From positions 620,001-684,000 of the forward strand of contig OZ219800.1 of the NCBI GenBank assembly GCA_964291275.2: a stretch of 64,000 nt of DNA. The letters run 5' to 3'. The position numbers were made by a program, and so were the translations under genes. Every line of letters starts with the position of its first letter. The stretch's first letter is position 1. This DNA is from Bin80 sp964291275 (GTDB lineage Bacteria > Bacteroidota > Rhodothermia > Rhodothermales > Bin80). Below, in pieces: positions 18,629-28,251 of the stretch. A model generated the notes under the pieces. It did no database searches, was not told where the DNA came from, and saw only the letters and a program-made list of their open reading frames with translations.

Positions 18629-19093
18629 ATGATAGTTTTAGGAATCCGAATTAGTCCCCAAAAGACTAGATACGCACTTGTGAAATATGAGGGCCCAAGG
18701 TATGAATTCATAAATGCCGACGAGGAGTCGCGGTTGGTCTATCCTGTCGATATGGATACGCCTGAAAAAAAGGTGAACTGGCTGTATCAGGAACTTGAGC
18801 GTATTGTCCAAAAAAATCTTGATATAAGGAAAGTCTGCATCAAGGTCAACGAATTTACTGGTGGGGATAGTCAGTCAAAACGAGAAACTTCCTACCTAAT
18901 GGGCGTGACGCTTCTTTTCTGTCACCGAAAAAATATACCCGTCACAATGAGAAATTATCGGTCACTTGGTACAAAAAGAGCCGAGGTATTGAATTACGCT
19001 AAAAACCGTGTTGGATCCACAACTAAGTATTGGGACGTTCAGATGGCTGATGCCGTAGTGGCGGCCTGGAGTGGGCACCAAAATAATGCCTAA
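18629..19093 (+). CDS. RuvC/RNase-H-fold-like protein paired with a kinase
   Basis: A 154-residue protein. The opening strand pattern IVLGIRISPQKTRYALV, a central strand VCIKVNEF and the closing helix QMADAVVAAWSGH follow the order of RuvC-like RNase-H-fold proteins (also the DUF3010 type). The first catalytic Asp of the fold is replaced (GIRI rather than GIDP), so it may bind rather than cut nucleic acid. The ATG at 18629 is preferred; the upstream in-frame ATG at 18569 adds residues unlike the fold. Its stop lies 12 bases before the kinase gene, so the two form an operon. The function is unknown. Confidence 0.6.
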   Translation: MIVLGIRISPQKTRYALVKYEGPRYEFINADEESRLVYPVDMDTPEKKVNWLYQELERIVQKNLDIRKVCIKVNEFTGGDSQSKRETSYLMGVTLLFCHRKNIPVTMRNYRSLGTKRAEVLNYAKNRVGSTTKYWDVQMADAVVAAWSGHQNNA

Positions 19094-19105
19094 CAAATCT
19101 TTCAG

Positions 19106-20170
19106 ATGCAACTTCAGTCCGGTCAACAGCTATATAAGTACCATCTAAAACGCCGCATCGGCGTGGGTAATTTTAGCCAGGTATGGCTGGCTGAGGATCA
19201 AAGTGTGGGATGTGAATATGCGATTAAGATTCTAAAGCCTGAGGTCAGAATCTCCGACTTTCGTCGAGAAGCATACGCTGGCCATAAACTCAATCACGAT
19301 AATGTCATGCGAGTTCACTACGCTGACTTTGTTAAAGATAGCACGAAGAGTTACCCAATAATCGTCATGGACTACATGTCTAAGGGGACAATTATTCAAC
19401 TTGCAAATCCATTATTATTTCTTGAGTTACCTGAGGTCATCAAACTTGGGAGAGATATCCTCAACGGACTTGATCACCTTCATGGGTTGAATCTCATCCA
19501 TCGTGATGTAAAGCCTGGAAATGTGCTGATAGGTCCAAGGGAACAGGGAGTGATTAGCGATTACAGTATTGTTGAACCAACCCAAAATGGACTATCACGG
19601 GCTCAGGCACCTATGTACATGTATGTTCTTCACACCGCCCCCGAGGTTCTGAAGTCGAAACCGGTTACAGTACAAACAGATGTCTTCCAAGTTGATCTGA
19701 CACTTTTCCGGATACTGGTTGGGCTTGATTGGCTTAAGCAGAAGTTCAACAGATTGGGCAGAGAAGCCTACTTCACGGCTATCATTGACGGCGATTTAAT
19801 TGTAAAAACTGATTTTCCTGCATACGTGCCGAATAGACTTCGTCAGATTATTCTTAAGGCAATACATCCAGACCTTACCAAACGGTTCTCATCGGCACTT
19901 GTAATGCGGCGTGAACTCGAAAAGCTAAGCTATCCAGGCTATTGGACGACGACTGACAATAGGGACCCCGTCGGATACAATGGTAACTTCACATATAGTT
20001 TCGAAAAGAAGGAGATTTCCAAGACCAGATACGATGTAGTGGCCCGTAGATGTCACACCATCTCGAAACGTACTACGCGCTGCAGAAAATTCTGTCATTT
20101 AAATCTGACAAATTCGATAGCCGAAAAAGAAATTTCCGAATTTATCAAAGCTGTTGTTGAGGGAATATGA
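19106..20170 (+). CDS. Divergent Hanks-type serine/threonine protein kinase
   Basis: A 354-residue soluble kinase. The Gly-rich loop GVGNFSQV is at about residues 19-26, the ATP-binding Lys is in AIK (41), the catalytic loop HRDVKPGNVL at 132-141, and an APE motif follows. The DFG motif is changed to DYS (152-154), although the metal-binding Asp remains. No membrane segment is present, so it is unlike PASTA or sensor kinases. A C-terminal region of about 90 residues after the kinase domain is unassigned. It lies directly downstream of the RuvC-like gene in a defence-rich region, so a phage-sensing or effector kinase is plausible. Confidence 0.85.
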   Translation: MQLQSGQQLYKYHLKRRIGVGNFSQVWLAEDQSVGCEYAIKILKPEVRISDFRREAYAGHKLNHDNVMRVHYADFVKDSTKSYPIIVMDYMSKGTIIQLANPLLFLELPEVIKLGRDILNGLDHLHGLNLIHRDVKPGNVLIGPREQGVISDYSIVEPTQNGLSRAQAPMYMYVLHTAPEVLKSKPVTVQTDVFQVDLTLFRILVGLDWLKQKFNRLGREAYFTAIIDGDLIVKTDFPAYVPNRLRQIILKAIHPDLTKRFSSALVMRRELEKLSYPGYWTTTDNRDPVGYNGNFTYSFEKKEISKTRYDVVARRCHTISKRTTRCRKFCHLNLTNSIAEKEISEFIKAVVEGI

Positions 20171-20480
20171 TCCAACATGCGTTGACCCGTCTAAGTGCAA
20201 ACGGGATACTATTACTGGTTGGTTCTGGTTTTTGTGTGTACAGTCATTGGTTTGGGCTTGTGGTCTTACGTCGGAGTTATCCCTGACAGTTTCTAACACA
20301 CACATTGCATTCCGTAATCCTCAAGGACCATTCTAAAAATCAACAACAATCGGGTAGTTTAAGACCTGCATTGGAAGCTATTCTGTCCGACTGATTAACC
20401 ATTCAATGGATTTACTTCGCAGACGAGTAATGTGCAATGCTCGGACGGGTATCTCGTTCAACCTGTATCCTGTGGGCTGA
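20171..20480. other. Intergenic stretch, no gene seen
   Basis: About 310 bases after the kinase gene. I see no convincing reading frame, RNA gene or hairpin. It presumably contains the promoter of the disrupted membrane-protein gene starting at 20,481. Confidence 0.4.
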
Positions 20481-20659
20481 GTGATGGAGGTTAGTTATAA
20501 AACTAGAAATGCACCAAAACTACTTTCTGTATGGATTGTCAATGTGGTGGTCTTCTTGGAAATGGTTAAGGGTAATCTAGATTTTAGGATCTGGAATACA
20601 TTTCAAACTCTTTTTTTCGATACCGTAACGGGCTACACGGATGGACTGCTATTCGTTGA
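20481..20659 (+). pseudogene. 5' part of membrane-protein gene split by ISL3 copy 2
   Basis: The frame from ATG 20481 encodes one predicted membrane segment (KLLSVWIVNVVVFLEMV) and enters the ISL3 element after 59 codons. Joining 20659 to 23991 keeps the frame (LLFVE then LLTLATIFNG) and gives a 221-residue protein whose second half is at 23,991-24,477. The original protein would have about four membrane segments. Confidence 0.75.
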
Positions 20660-20692
20660 GGGTCTTGGGCCAATCTTGTGAAAACGCAATTT

Positions 20693-21109
20693 TCATTTCA
20701 TTCTGGGGGAGAGGTCCAAGCCTCCGAGATGGAAGTAAATGGCGGTTGCAAATCGTTCATTATTTCGGAATCCGCGGGCGCGTACTTTGACTGTTTTTAT
20801 TCGGCTGTTGATGCTTTCGGCCGGGCCATTGCTGACCTTGAGAATAATTGCATTGATGATTCCCCACAGGTGGTTTTTAATGGTTTTGGCGGCTTCCTTG
20901 ACCGGTTCCAAGCGGCAGCGCATGGCCCAGGAAAGCCATCTTTTCCAGCCCTTGCGGGCCCAGGTGGGATGTACATAATGCCATAAATTTCGTGCCATCT
21001 CCTTGATGGCCCACGCCCGGGCGGTTTTCAACGAACTGTTCTTCAACGATTGAAACCGCGCTTTCTGCTTCTTGGACATATTTTCCCGGTTCGTTAGCCA
21101 GTCGTACTT
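20693..21109 (-). pseudogene. C-terminal half of ISL3 transposase (copy 2)
   Basis: Encodes the part from YDWLTNRENM to the GPAESINSRIKT segment with the catalytic Glu and the C-terminus. The open frame continues upstream only into the nested IS, so the upstream residues are not transposase. When 21105 is joined to 23022 the two halves read LTGSKYDWL without a gap, matching LTGTKYDWL in copy 1. The host transposase was therefore intact before the second IS arrived. Confidence 0.88.
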
Positions 21110-23021
21110 AGTGCTTGTCAGAGAATAGGTCATTTTTGCGATTCTTGCTATACTCATAACAATCTGGGCCCATAATTGTGGCGTCGTTGGTGGAGTTTCG
21201 GGGGAATCAGGTGCCTTTCGGCTTGCTGAATGGTCACTGGAAGACATTTTTTGCTCTCCGATGCAGCTGGGACGCGACCATGCGTGCCAACCCGACGTAT
21301 GTCTGCCTTTCCGCTTATGGCGGAGCCTGTCCAAATTCCTTCGGTAGGATCACAGCGGCGCTACGCCGCTCGTTTTCGGGCCCGATGCCAGCGCTTGAGC
21401 CGCTCCTCTTTCCGCTTCAACTGCAAGCCAAGACGATGCACGTTGGCCGCGACCACAGAGAGCGCTACCGTGCGACCAAACCCCTCCTTACCATGCGTAC
21501 GCACCAAGTCCAGTCCGCGCTGGTTCAAATTGTTGATCGCGGATTCTACCGCCGGATGCTGACGACGACCCTCCACAAAGTCCGGAGCGGATGCGCGCTC
21601 CTTGTCCGCATGACTTAAACGACCCCGCTTCGGCATAATCACCAGTTCCAGAATTTGCTCCAATGCGCGCCGGTTGTGTTCCGATGAATACCCCGTATCC
21701 ATGCTGCACGAAGTCAGGGACGGGTACAGTGTCTTGGCCTCCCGTAAAAAATCCACGATCATTGACGAATCGCCCCCCTCGTAGAGCACCTGGTAGTAAA
21801 GAATGTACCGATGCTGGTCCTCCAAGACGCAGACCGGGAGTCCCAACTCCGCCTGTACCCCCGCCTTACCTTTGCTGATCCAACGCGTATGCGGCGCGTG
21901 AACCGAGAAAATCTTCTCCGAATGCGGAATCTTTTCGCCCCTGAGCAACCGCCGATCCACCTGATCGATCAGTTTCAAGCTGCATTCCAGGTAATGTAGC
22001 CCCTTATCACTGCAATCTGCCCCCAACCTCCGCTGCGAAGCCAACGCCTTCTTCACCAGCTTTCTGCAGTGGCACAGGTATTTGCGCACCCGATCACGAC
22101 GACGCCAGCCCCGTGACCTGCGTACCCCTTGAAACAAACGATCAAGCCGCTTTTCCCAATCCGACGCCTTGCGCCAGTCCGGCAGGCCGTGCGAACGGCT
22201 CATACGTGCCGACTCCCGAAGCAAACAACCCACCGCATCCCTTAGCAGATTCACATCCGTAGGCCAATGAACATGCGTCTTCGTCACCGCTGAATCTACC
22301 CTGCAACGTAACCCTTCCTCCTGGGCCTTCTTCGTAAGTTCTGCGTGCCCATGTTCCACCACAACCTTGTTGATCTTGCCCAGTAACTCCTCCGATAACA
22401 AACTCACATTGTCCAGAATCGTCTGTACATGGTATTCCGGTTCCGATCCCTCGCGCCAACCACCATGCCCAAGCATCTGGCGCAGGAGCTTGTCGTTGTT
22501 CGCCATATGCGTCAGTCGATCATAATCGCAATTCAGGGCCTGCTTCAGCATCCCCAGAACGAAAATCCTCCACAGATCCATCCCCCGGCGCCCCAATTTG
22601 TGACTGACTCCCGAAGCCACACCCCCTTCCAAAAGCTCGAAAATCTTCGCTCGCGTCTTTGCATTCTTGTATATCGAACGCAAACCACGCAATACCGCCG
22701 GAATGTCATCCCGGCTTCGGGGGGCAAGCTCAATCTCTTCAATCGGAACCTGCCCAAACGCGCGTTGGGCTTCCATTACTACTCGCATGGCAACAAAGGG
22801 GCGAATGTACACGCTTAAACGCCCAAATCAGACCTCTTACCCCAAAATTGCCGCCAGATTCGCAAATTCATTCATCCTCCTGCGATGACCACGCCTATGC
22901 GATGAGAACCCCAAATACAGGCTAAATCCTGACCAAATCCACCAAAAATGACCAAATCTGCTCCCAAATACCCGAATTCATCGTATAATCCCACAACCAA
23001 AATCATTTTCTGGCAAGCACT
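21110..23021 (-). mobile_element. ISNCY-like insertion sequence, 1,912 bp (copy A), nested in ISL3
   Basis: Terminal inverted repeats begin AGTGCTTGTCAGAGAATAGG on the left and, reverse-complemented, AGTGCTTGCCAGAAAATGAT on the right. A 4-bp duplication, ACTT, flanks it (21,106-21,109 and 23,022-23,025). A nearly identical copy of the same length lies in the opposite orientation at 40,337-42,248. Both copies carry an intact transposase, so recent transposition is likely. Confidence 0.92.
21361..22812 (-). CDS. ISNCY-like (IS1182/IS5-related) DDE transposase, copy A
   Basis: An intact 483-residue transposase. The catalytic region starts with RVDSAVTKTHVHWPTDVNLL (about residues 165-184), typical of the ISNCY group in which the first Asp precedes a THVHWPTD segment. 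SCSMDTGYSSEHNR near 365 carries the second Asp, and a segment near 420 (RRQHPAVESAINNL) the Glu. It differs from copy B at 40,546-41,997 by only a handful of residues (for example GSE for EEE near 124, and Ala for Glu at about 304). The family name is from motif memory. Confidence 0.88.
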   Translation of the reverse strand: MYIRPFVAMRVVMEAQRAFGQVPIEEIELAPRSRDDIPAVLRGLRSIYKNAKTRAKIFELLEGGVASGVSHKLGRRGMDLWRIFVLGMLKQALNCDYDRLTHMANNDKLLRQMLGHGGWREGSEPEYHVQTILDNVSLLSEELLGKINKVVVEHGHAELTKKAQEEGLRCRVDSAVTKTHVHWPTDVNLLRDAVGCLLRESARMSRSHGLPDWRKASDWEKRLDRLFQGVRRSRGWRRRDRVRKYLCHCRKLVKKALASQRRLGADCSDKGLHYLECSLKLIDQVDRRLLRGEKIPHSEKIFSVHAPHTRWISKGKAGVQAELGLPVCVLEDQHRYILYYQVLYEGGDSSMIVDFLREAKTLYPSLTSCSMDTGYSSEHNRRALEQILELVIMPKRGRLSHADKERASAPDFVEGRRQHPAVESAINNLNQRGLDLVRTHGKEGFGRTVALSVVAANVHRLGLQLKRKEERLKRWHRARKRAA

Positions 23022-23892
23022 ACTTACTTCCGGTGAGGGTCGTATCTCCTTCGGCGCGTAAAGCCTTGTGCTCTTGCCGACGCACTTTGTCCACGGCCTC
23101 CCCCAGATACTTCGCCACATGAAACCGGTCAAACGCAATCTTCTTCGCTGCATCAGCTACACACGCCAAGGTGGCAGAGATGTAGGCGGGCCACATGTCC
23201 ATGCTCACGCTCTCAATCCCCGCCAATTGTTCTGGTGTGAGACTTAAATACCAGCGCTTTAGCACCGCTTTCGTGCGTCCGATCCCCACATACAGGACCC
23301 TGCCTGCCTTTGCATCGGAAACGACCGTAACGTATTTATGTCGCTTACGGAAGGAGGTCTCATCCACGCAAATGTGCGGAATAATCTCCGTTTGCCTGCG
23401 CCGAAGTCCTCGCTCTACCGCGTGCTCCATGATCCTTGAAATCACTTTCCATCCCACGCCGAGCTGCCGCGATACTGCGGATACACTCGCATCCCTAAGC
23501 CATCCAATTACCATCTCTTCAAAGTCAAAGGTGTGCCGGGAACTCGACGATGCCCAAGGAACCTGCACCGTCCGAACTCCACACGCTCGACACTTTACAC
23601 GCGGAACCCGGGCAATCAACTCCGTACGATAGGTACAGGTATCTAAGTGCCGCCAGGAACGTGCCTCGCGCAAATCATAAAAGGAACAAGCCGCCTTACA
23701 CTTCGGACATGACAGCAATGATGTATCCGTGCAGATCACCGTTACCCGCCGTACCCGATCCTTATCATCATAACGATCCTCTGAAATCTCCCAAGGCGAT
23801 TCAAGCCCTATACTCCTATGGATACTCGCCTCATCCTTTTTCATTGTATTCGCATCTGTTTCAAGTGAAATTTTCCCCAGAATAACGACCAA
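23022..23892 (-). pseudogene. N-terminal half of ISL3 transposase (copy 2)
   Basis: Encodes the zinc-finger part (CPKCKAACSFYDL, CRACGVRTVQVPW), the helix-turn-helix and the first catalytic segment, ICVDETSFRKRHKY, then SMDMWPAY and FDRFHVAKYLGEA. It stops where the nested IS begins. The other half is at 20,693-21,109. Similarity to copy 1 is obvious, but many residues differ, so the two ISL3 elements are different members of the family. Confidence 0.9.
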
Positions 23893-23990
23893 AAATAGAG
23901 CATATAACCACTACTATCATGACCGCCTTATATCGAATTTTTCTGAATTTACAGATTTTATCATAATATTGGGTGAAGGCCCTTCGTTGA

Positions 23991-24477
23991 GTTGCTGACA
24001 TTGGCCACTATATTCAATGGGCTTTTTCCGAGATCGGTAAAGGAATGTTTGGTGTTTTGGCCAGACGGTCGGCCCGGGGCACGCGCATTCAGCCACTTCA
24101 TGACCAAGGACTCGTCGATAAACAAGAAGGTGCTGCTAGAGCACTGTGGACCGTTACCTTCCGAACCAGATGAGCAAAATGCACTCTGGGTCACATGGCT
24201 ACATGAATTTGATAATGACGTGCGAATTCGGCCAGCATACACCCAGTACTTGTTCGCCAGGGATTGGACTACCATTGCCGTTACGATACTGATCCTGGCT
24301 ATTCCAATGGCTATTTGGTTCTCTGAATCCAAAGTGCAGTCTCTCTATTACGTAATCTTCTTGATAAGCCAGTGTGTGCTTGCGCGTCAGCTTGCTCGCG
24401 TACAGGGTAAGCAATTGGTAACGTCGGTAATGGCACGCAAAGGCTCTTCTCTGAGTGTACCTGAGGCGATGAAATAA
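23991..24477 (+). pseudogene. 3' part of membrane-protein gene split by ISL3 copy 2
   Basis: Continues the frame of 20,481-20,659 after removal of the IS. It contains a soluble middle (VKECLVFWPDGRPGARAFSH, DEQNALWVTWLHEFD) and two adjacent membrane segments, WTTIAVTILILAIPMAIWF and LYYVIFLISQCVLARQL, then a short cytoplasmic tail. The family is not recognised. It ends 14 bases before the metallo-beta-lactamase-fold gene, so the two probably formed one operon. Confidence 0.72.
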
Positions 24478-24491
24478 AGTTAAGGAGCTAG

Positions 24492-25540
24492 ATGGCAGAA
24501 TTCATTGAAATTGATTTTATCCAAGCCGGAGAAAAGGGTAGTGGGGATGCCATTGCTATCCGCCGTGGCAACGGATACTCCAATTGCATCTATTTGGTAG
24601 ACGGCGGATATACGGATGATGGTCAAAAAATTGTAGATCATATCCGCGACTACTATGGCGAGAACAGCTCCATAGATCACCTTGTACTAACGCATCCCGA
24701 CAGCGACCATGCTTCTGGGCTCGTCACCGTTCTTGAGGAGATGCAAGTCCACGTTTGTGGATGAATCGTCCCTGGATGCATGTGGATCAACTCATGCCAA
24801 TGTTCGAGTATTATCAGGATCGTTATCGCCTTATTAGACGCTTAAAGCGCGACTTCCCAAAAGTTGCAGAGCTGGAAAATCTTGCGTCCAGTAAGAATAT
24901 ACTGATCCAAGACACCTTTCGGGGAGACACAATAGGCGAGTTCACGGTTTTATCCCCTCATAGGGAAACTTATTATCAACTTGTTGTTGCATCTGAAAAA
25001 ACCCCGGTACCAGCCGCTAAGCGGATGGAACTACGCGCAGAATCCACATCGGGTGCCACATGGGGAGAGGAAAACCTGAAAGGAGACACTGAGGGCACAA
25101 GCCCGGAGAACGAGACCAGTGTCATACAGTTTGCAGAAGTGTGTGGGAAGACAATACTTCTTACGGGTGATGCTGGTGTGAGGGCACTGTGTGAAGCTCA
25201 CCAAGCAGCCCGTGAGATGGGCAAATCTATCGGCTCACTTGATTGGTTTCAAGTGCCTCACCATGGTTCTCGCAGGAACGTTTCGACCGATGTGTTGAAC
25301 ATGTGGCTTGGGGGAATATTACCGGAGAGTTGTACACCACAGGAAGGAAAATTTGCAATTATTTCAGCTAACCCTAATGACACCGAGCACCCCAAGAAGG
25401 CAGTGGTGAGGGCCATGATCCATCGCGGACGAAATGTTTTTCAGACCAGAGGAGTCCTCTGTACTCCTTCTGACAATGCGCCTCCTAGGGCTTGGGGTCA
25501 GGCAATACCTTTGGAGTACCCGCATGAACAGGAGGACTGA
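24492..25540 (+). pseudogene. MBL-fold hydrolase (ComEC-C-terminal-like) with one frameshift
   Basis: The first frame (24,492-24,764) contains the metal motif LTHPDSDHASG (HxDxDH type) and a start-proximal FIEIDFIQAGEKGSGDAIAI resembling the MBL domain of ComEC. The frame then shifts near 24,750; the expected next residues LWMNRPWMHVDQ are in the second frame (24,755-25,540), which continues with ILLTGDAGVRAL, QVPHHGSRRNVS and FAIISANPNDTEHP. One extra base near 24,750 would restore a protein of about 349 residues. Such MBL proteins with a small membrane partner recur in defence islands; the function here is unknown. Confidence 0.8.
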
Positions 25541-25599
25541 TATGTTCGTACTCTAACCTCAACAGATACTAACTTAGTGCTTACACGGAAATTAAATAT

Positions 25600-26300
25600 T
25601 GGTCGATTTAGTGTGTTTCCGTAGGATTCTTTAGTGGTTTTTTGGCCATATTTCGGCCCATTTGGCCTGGTTTTGCGTCTGGACCCTCTTTACCTCGGGA
25701 CCTGGGAGCTCTCCATCTTGTCCTGTTGTCGTACAGGATCGCTTAGAGAAGGCGGAAGACGCCACAGTCTAAGATGTACGAGATGGAGAAATCAAATAGA
25801 GGCATAATAGCGATGAAGGCAGCGACAAGGCACCATCTGCGGAGCTGTCTGAGCGAAGGCCTCTATCCAAGGCAGAACCACAAGATTCTACCACACACCA
25901 TGCACAGAATGGGCGCGTGTGCACCAGGGGATTGAGCGAATACGGGAATTCGTACAACGGTACCCGAAGGAGAAACTTACAACGCCCTTGCACCCGCTAT
26001 ATTATTGCCAGTTAGCCTGGCGCACGCTTGCCACGCTCCCTTCGCATCACTCCGACACGTTCCCACGTTCCGTATAGGGGCCCAAGTCGTATTCTCGTCA
26101 CGTTTATGCCGGAGGCCAGTTGGCCAGTACACAGGCGCCCGCCAACCTCGTCCCGGGATTGGGTAGCTGCCCCGGTTTTGACCATCATCTGAAAACTTTC
26201 GACACGTCATCCGTGATTCACTTGCGTTCGACTCTACGACTCACACCTGACAGGTTCCTACACCTGCCTTTTCCCAGCACGCTCACCACCACACCTCTTT
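25600..26300 (-). mobile_element. Truncated group II intron fragment
   Basis: On the minus strand, 25,980-26,300 carries runs I recognise from domain I of bacterial group II introns: GTAGAGTCGAACGCAAGTGA, a GGACGAGGTTGGCGGG run followed by GTGTACTGGCCA and CTGGCCTCCGGC, and GGAACGTGGGAACG. A line resembling the start of the intron-encoded protein region (ATGGAGAGCTCCCAGGT) follows near 25,700. No reverse-transcriptase frame and no domain V or VI (the AGCCGTAT / CGTACGGTTC type) are visible, so it is a dead 5' remnant. Borders are approximate. Confidence 0.55.
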
Positions 26301-26504
26301 AGTGCAGCAGCTGTGGGCGGTTTGCAACCTCTACTTGCACGGCGATTGCGGGGGGCCGCCCCCATAAGCGTTAACTTGTTTCCTATTTGATTATCTTTAG
26401 GTATCTCTACACGGGAATTGTCGTGATTTCAGCATTCTGAATTCTAACCGATTTGGTAGAATGTTGGATATACCTGTGATTGATCATTCAACCATCGTAA
26501 TCAG

Positions 26505-27154
26505 ATGAAGGGAACCGTAACACGCGCGCCCGAGGAAGAGGATTGGGCGGTTGTGCTCTCGTTTTTACCGAAAAATTGGCAGGAGTTGGCCGAGGAATCT
26601 GGTGCATTGCGCGGGCTACGTAAGGATAAGTCGCCGGAATGCCTACTTCGAACCTTGTTGATCCATTTAGGATGTGGTCATTCGTTACGAGAGACGGTCA
26701 TACGAGTTCGTCAGGCTCAGATTGCGGATCTATCTGCGGTCGCATTGTTCAAGCGCCTGAAGAAGTCTCGTAGGTGGCTTCATGCGATGTGTGTTGCGCT
26801 GTTTCAGGAGCATGGAGTTGGCGTATCGGCGGGAGTGGGACGTCAAATGCGTGCGTTTGACGCGACCCACATCAGTGAGCTGGGACGTACGGGATCTCTA
26901 TGGAGACTCCACTACAGCATAACCCTACCTGCATTGGGTTGCGATTTTTTCAATTTAACAGCGACGAAAGGAAAAGGGACGGGGGAGTCCTTGAAGCAAT
27001 TTCCCATCCGGTCAGACGACTATATTTTGGTGGATCGGGGATATGCAACCGCTCTGGGAATCCAGCATGTGGAGGCATCTGGCGGCTATGTGACCGTGCG
27101 GGTCAATACTGGAGCCTTGCAGTTCGAGACGAAGCCCGGCCAGTCCTTTGATTT
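26505..27154 (+). pseudogene. IS4-family transposase, N-terminal part
   Basis: Encodes the N-terminal domain and the first catalytic segment (RAFDATHISELGRTG near residue 120) plus the DYILVDRGYAT segment with the second Asp (about residues 170-180). The frame stops belonging to the transposase at the IS1595 junction (27,155). Joining 27154 to 30075 gives GQSFDLLASVES in frame. Confidence 0.88.
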
Positions 27155-27281
27155 GGGAATTATATACGATAGTACCCATGAAATTTCCCAGATTATCCCC
27201 AAAATACCAACTTTTTCCTTACTTTTATGGAACTTTCCATACGCTTATGGGTACTATACTGTACGATAATCACACAGTAGC

Positions 27282-28251
27282 ATGAGTAAGCACAGAACGG
27301 GGCCAGGCAAATCTTATCGCAAGGGTATCTCGTGGATGGAGATACTGAAAATGTTTCCTGACGATGCAACCGCTGAAGCGTGGTTTGCACAGAAACGCTG
27401 GGGCAATGAGCCTGCGTGTCCGCATTGTGGGTCGGTAAATGTGCAGTCCGGCGCGAAGCATCCAACAATGCCTTACAGGTGCCGAGATTGCCGTAAGCGG
27501 TTTAGTGTACGTGTTGGAACGGTTATGCAGGGATCGAATCTGAGTTATCAGATATGGGCCGTGGCAATCTATGTGATGAGTACAGGCATCAAGGGCGTGT
27601 CCAGTATGAAGTTGCACCGTGACTTGAACATTACGCAGAAAGCCGCTTGGCACTTAGCCCACCGTATCCGCAAGACGTGGGATGTGGAGCTTGAACAATT
27701 CCCGGGACCGGTCGAAGTGGATGAATCGTTCTTTGGAGGCAAGGAACATAACAAGCACGCCGATAAGAAGCTCAACGCCGGCAGGGGCCCCGTAGGCAAG
27801 ACGGCCGTAGTAGGTATCAAAGATCGCTCTACCCTGCAGGTACAGGCAAAGGTCGTATCAGATACTACCGCAGATACGCTCACAGGCTTCGTATACAGCA
27901 CTTCGCGGCAGGAGGCGCAAAACCTATACCGATGACGCAAAAGCGTACCAGGCGTTGAAGAGAGCCGCACACGCAACCGTTAAGCACTCCGTCAAGCAAT
28001 ACGTGGATGGTCAGGCGCACATCAACGGCATGGAGTCGTTCTGGGCGCTCTTGAAACGTGGCTATTATGGCACCTATCACAAAATGTCACCCGAGCATCT
28101 ACAGCGCTACGTAGATGAGTTCGTGGGGCGCCACAATGTACGCAGACTCGATACCGTTACGCAGATGGAAAAAGCAGCTGAGGGGTTTGTGGGGAAACGG
28201 CTCACGTACAATATGCTCACTCGGAAAATTGGTAACGTCGCAAGAACATGA
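27282..28251 (+). pseudogene. IS1595-family transposase with one frameshift
   Basis: The N-terminal zinc ribbon (CPHCGSVNVQ, YRCRDCRKRFS), an HTH-like segment, and the catalytic core starting with PVEVDESFFGGKEHNKH occupy the first frame (27,282-27,935). Near 27,905-27,925 the frame shifts; a missing A in GCAAAACC would explain it (expected GAKTYTDDAKAYQAL). The second frame (27,955-28,251) contains HINGMESFWALLKRGYYGTY with the remaining catalytic residues. Its stop overlaps the methyltransferase start (ATGA). Unless programmed frameshifting occurs, the transposase is inactive. Confidence 0.85.

Larger units (their letters stand above)
20660..23982 (-). mobile_element. ISL3-family insertion sequence (copy 2), itself interrupted by a nested IS
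   Basis: The ends read GGGTCTTGGGCCAATCTTGT (left) and GGGCCTTCACCCAATATTAT (right, reverse-complemented), an imperfect inverted repeat resembling the ends of copy 1. An exact 8-bp duplication, TTCGTTGA, flanks it at 20,652-20,659 and 23,983-23,990. Without the nested 1,912-bp IS and its 4-bp duplication the element is 1,407 bp, matching the 1,406 bp of copy 1. The transposase is related to, but clearly diverged from, that of copy 1. Confidence 0.9.

Noticed and set aside
20693..21334. A 213-residue protein reading from the inner IS into the ISL3 transposase
   Set aside because: The first 75 residues are IS terminal sequence read by chance; only the part after 21,109 is transposase.
25769..26210. 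Short open frames opposite and within the group II intron remnant
   Set aside because: They lie in structured RNA sequence and do not resemble a reverse transcriptase or any other family.
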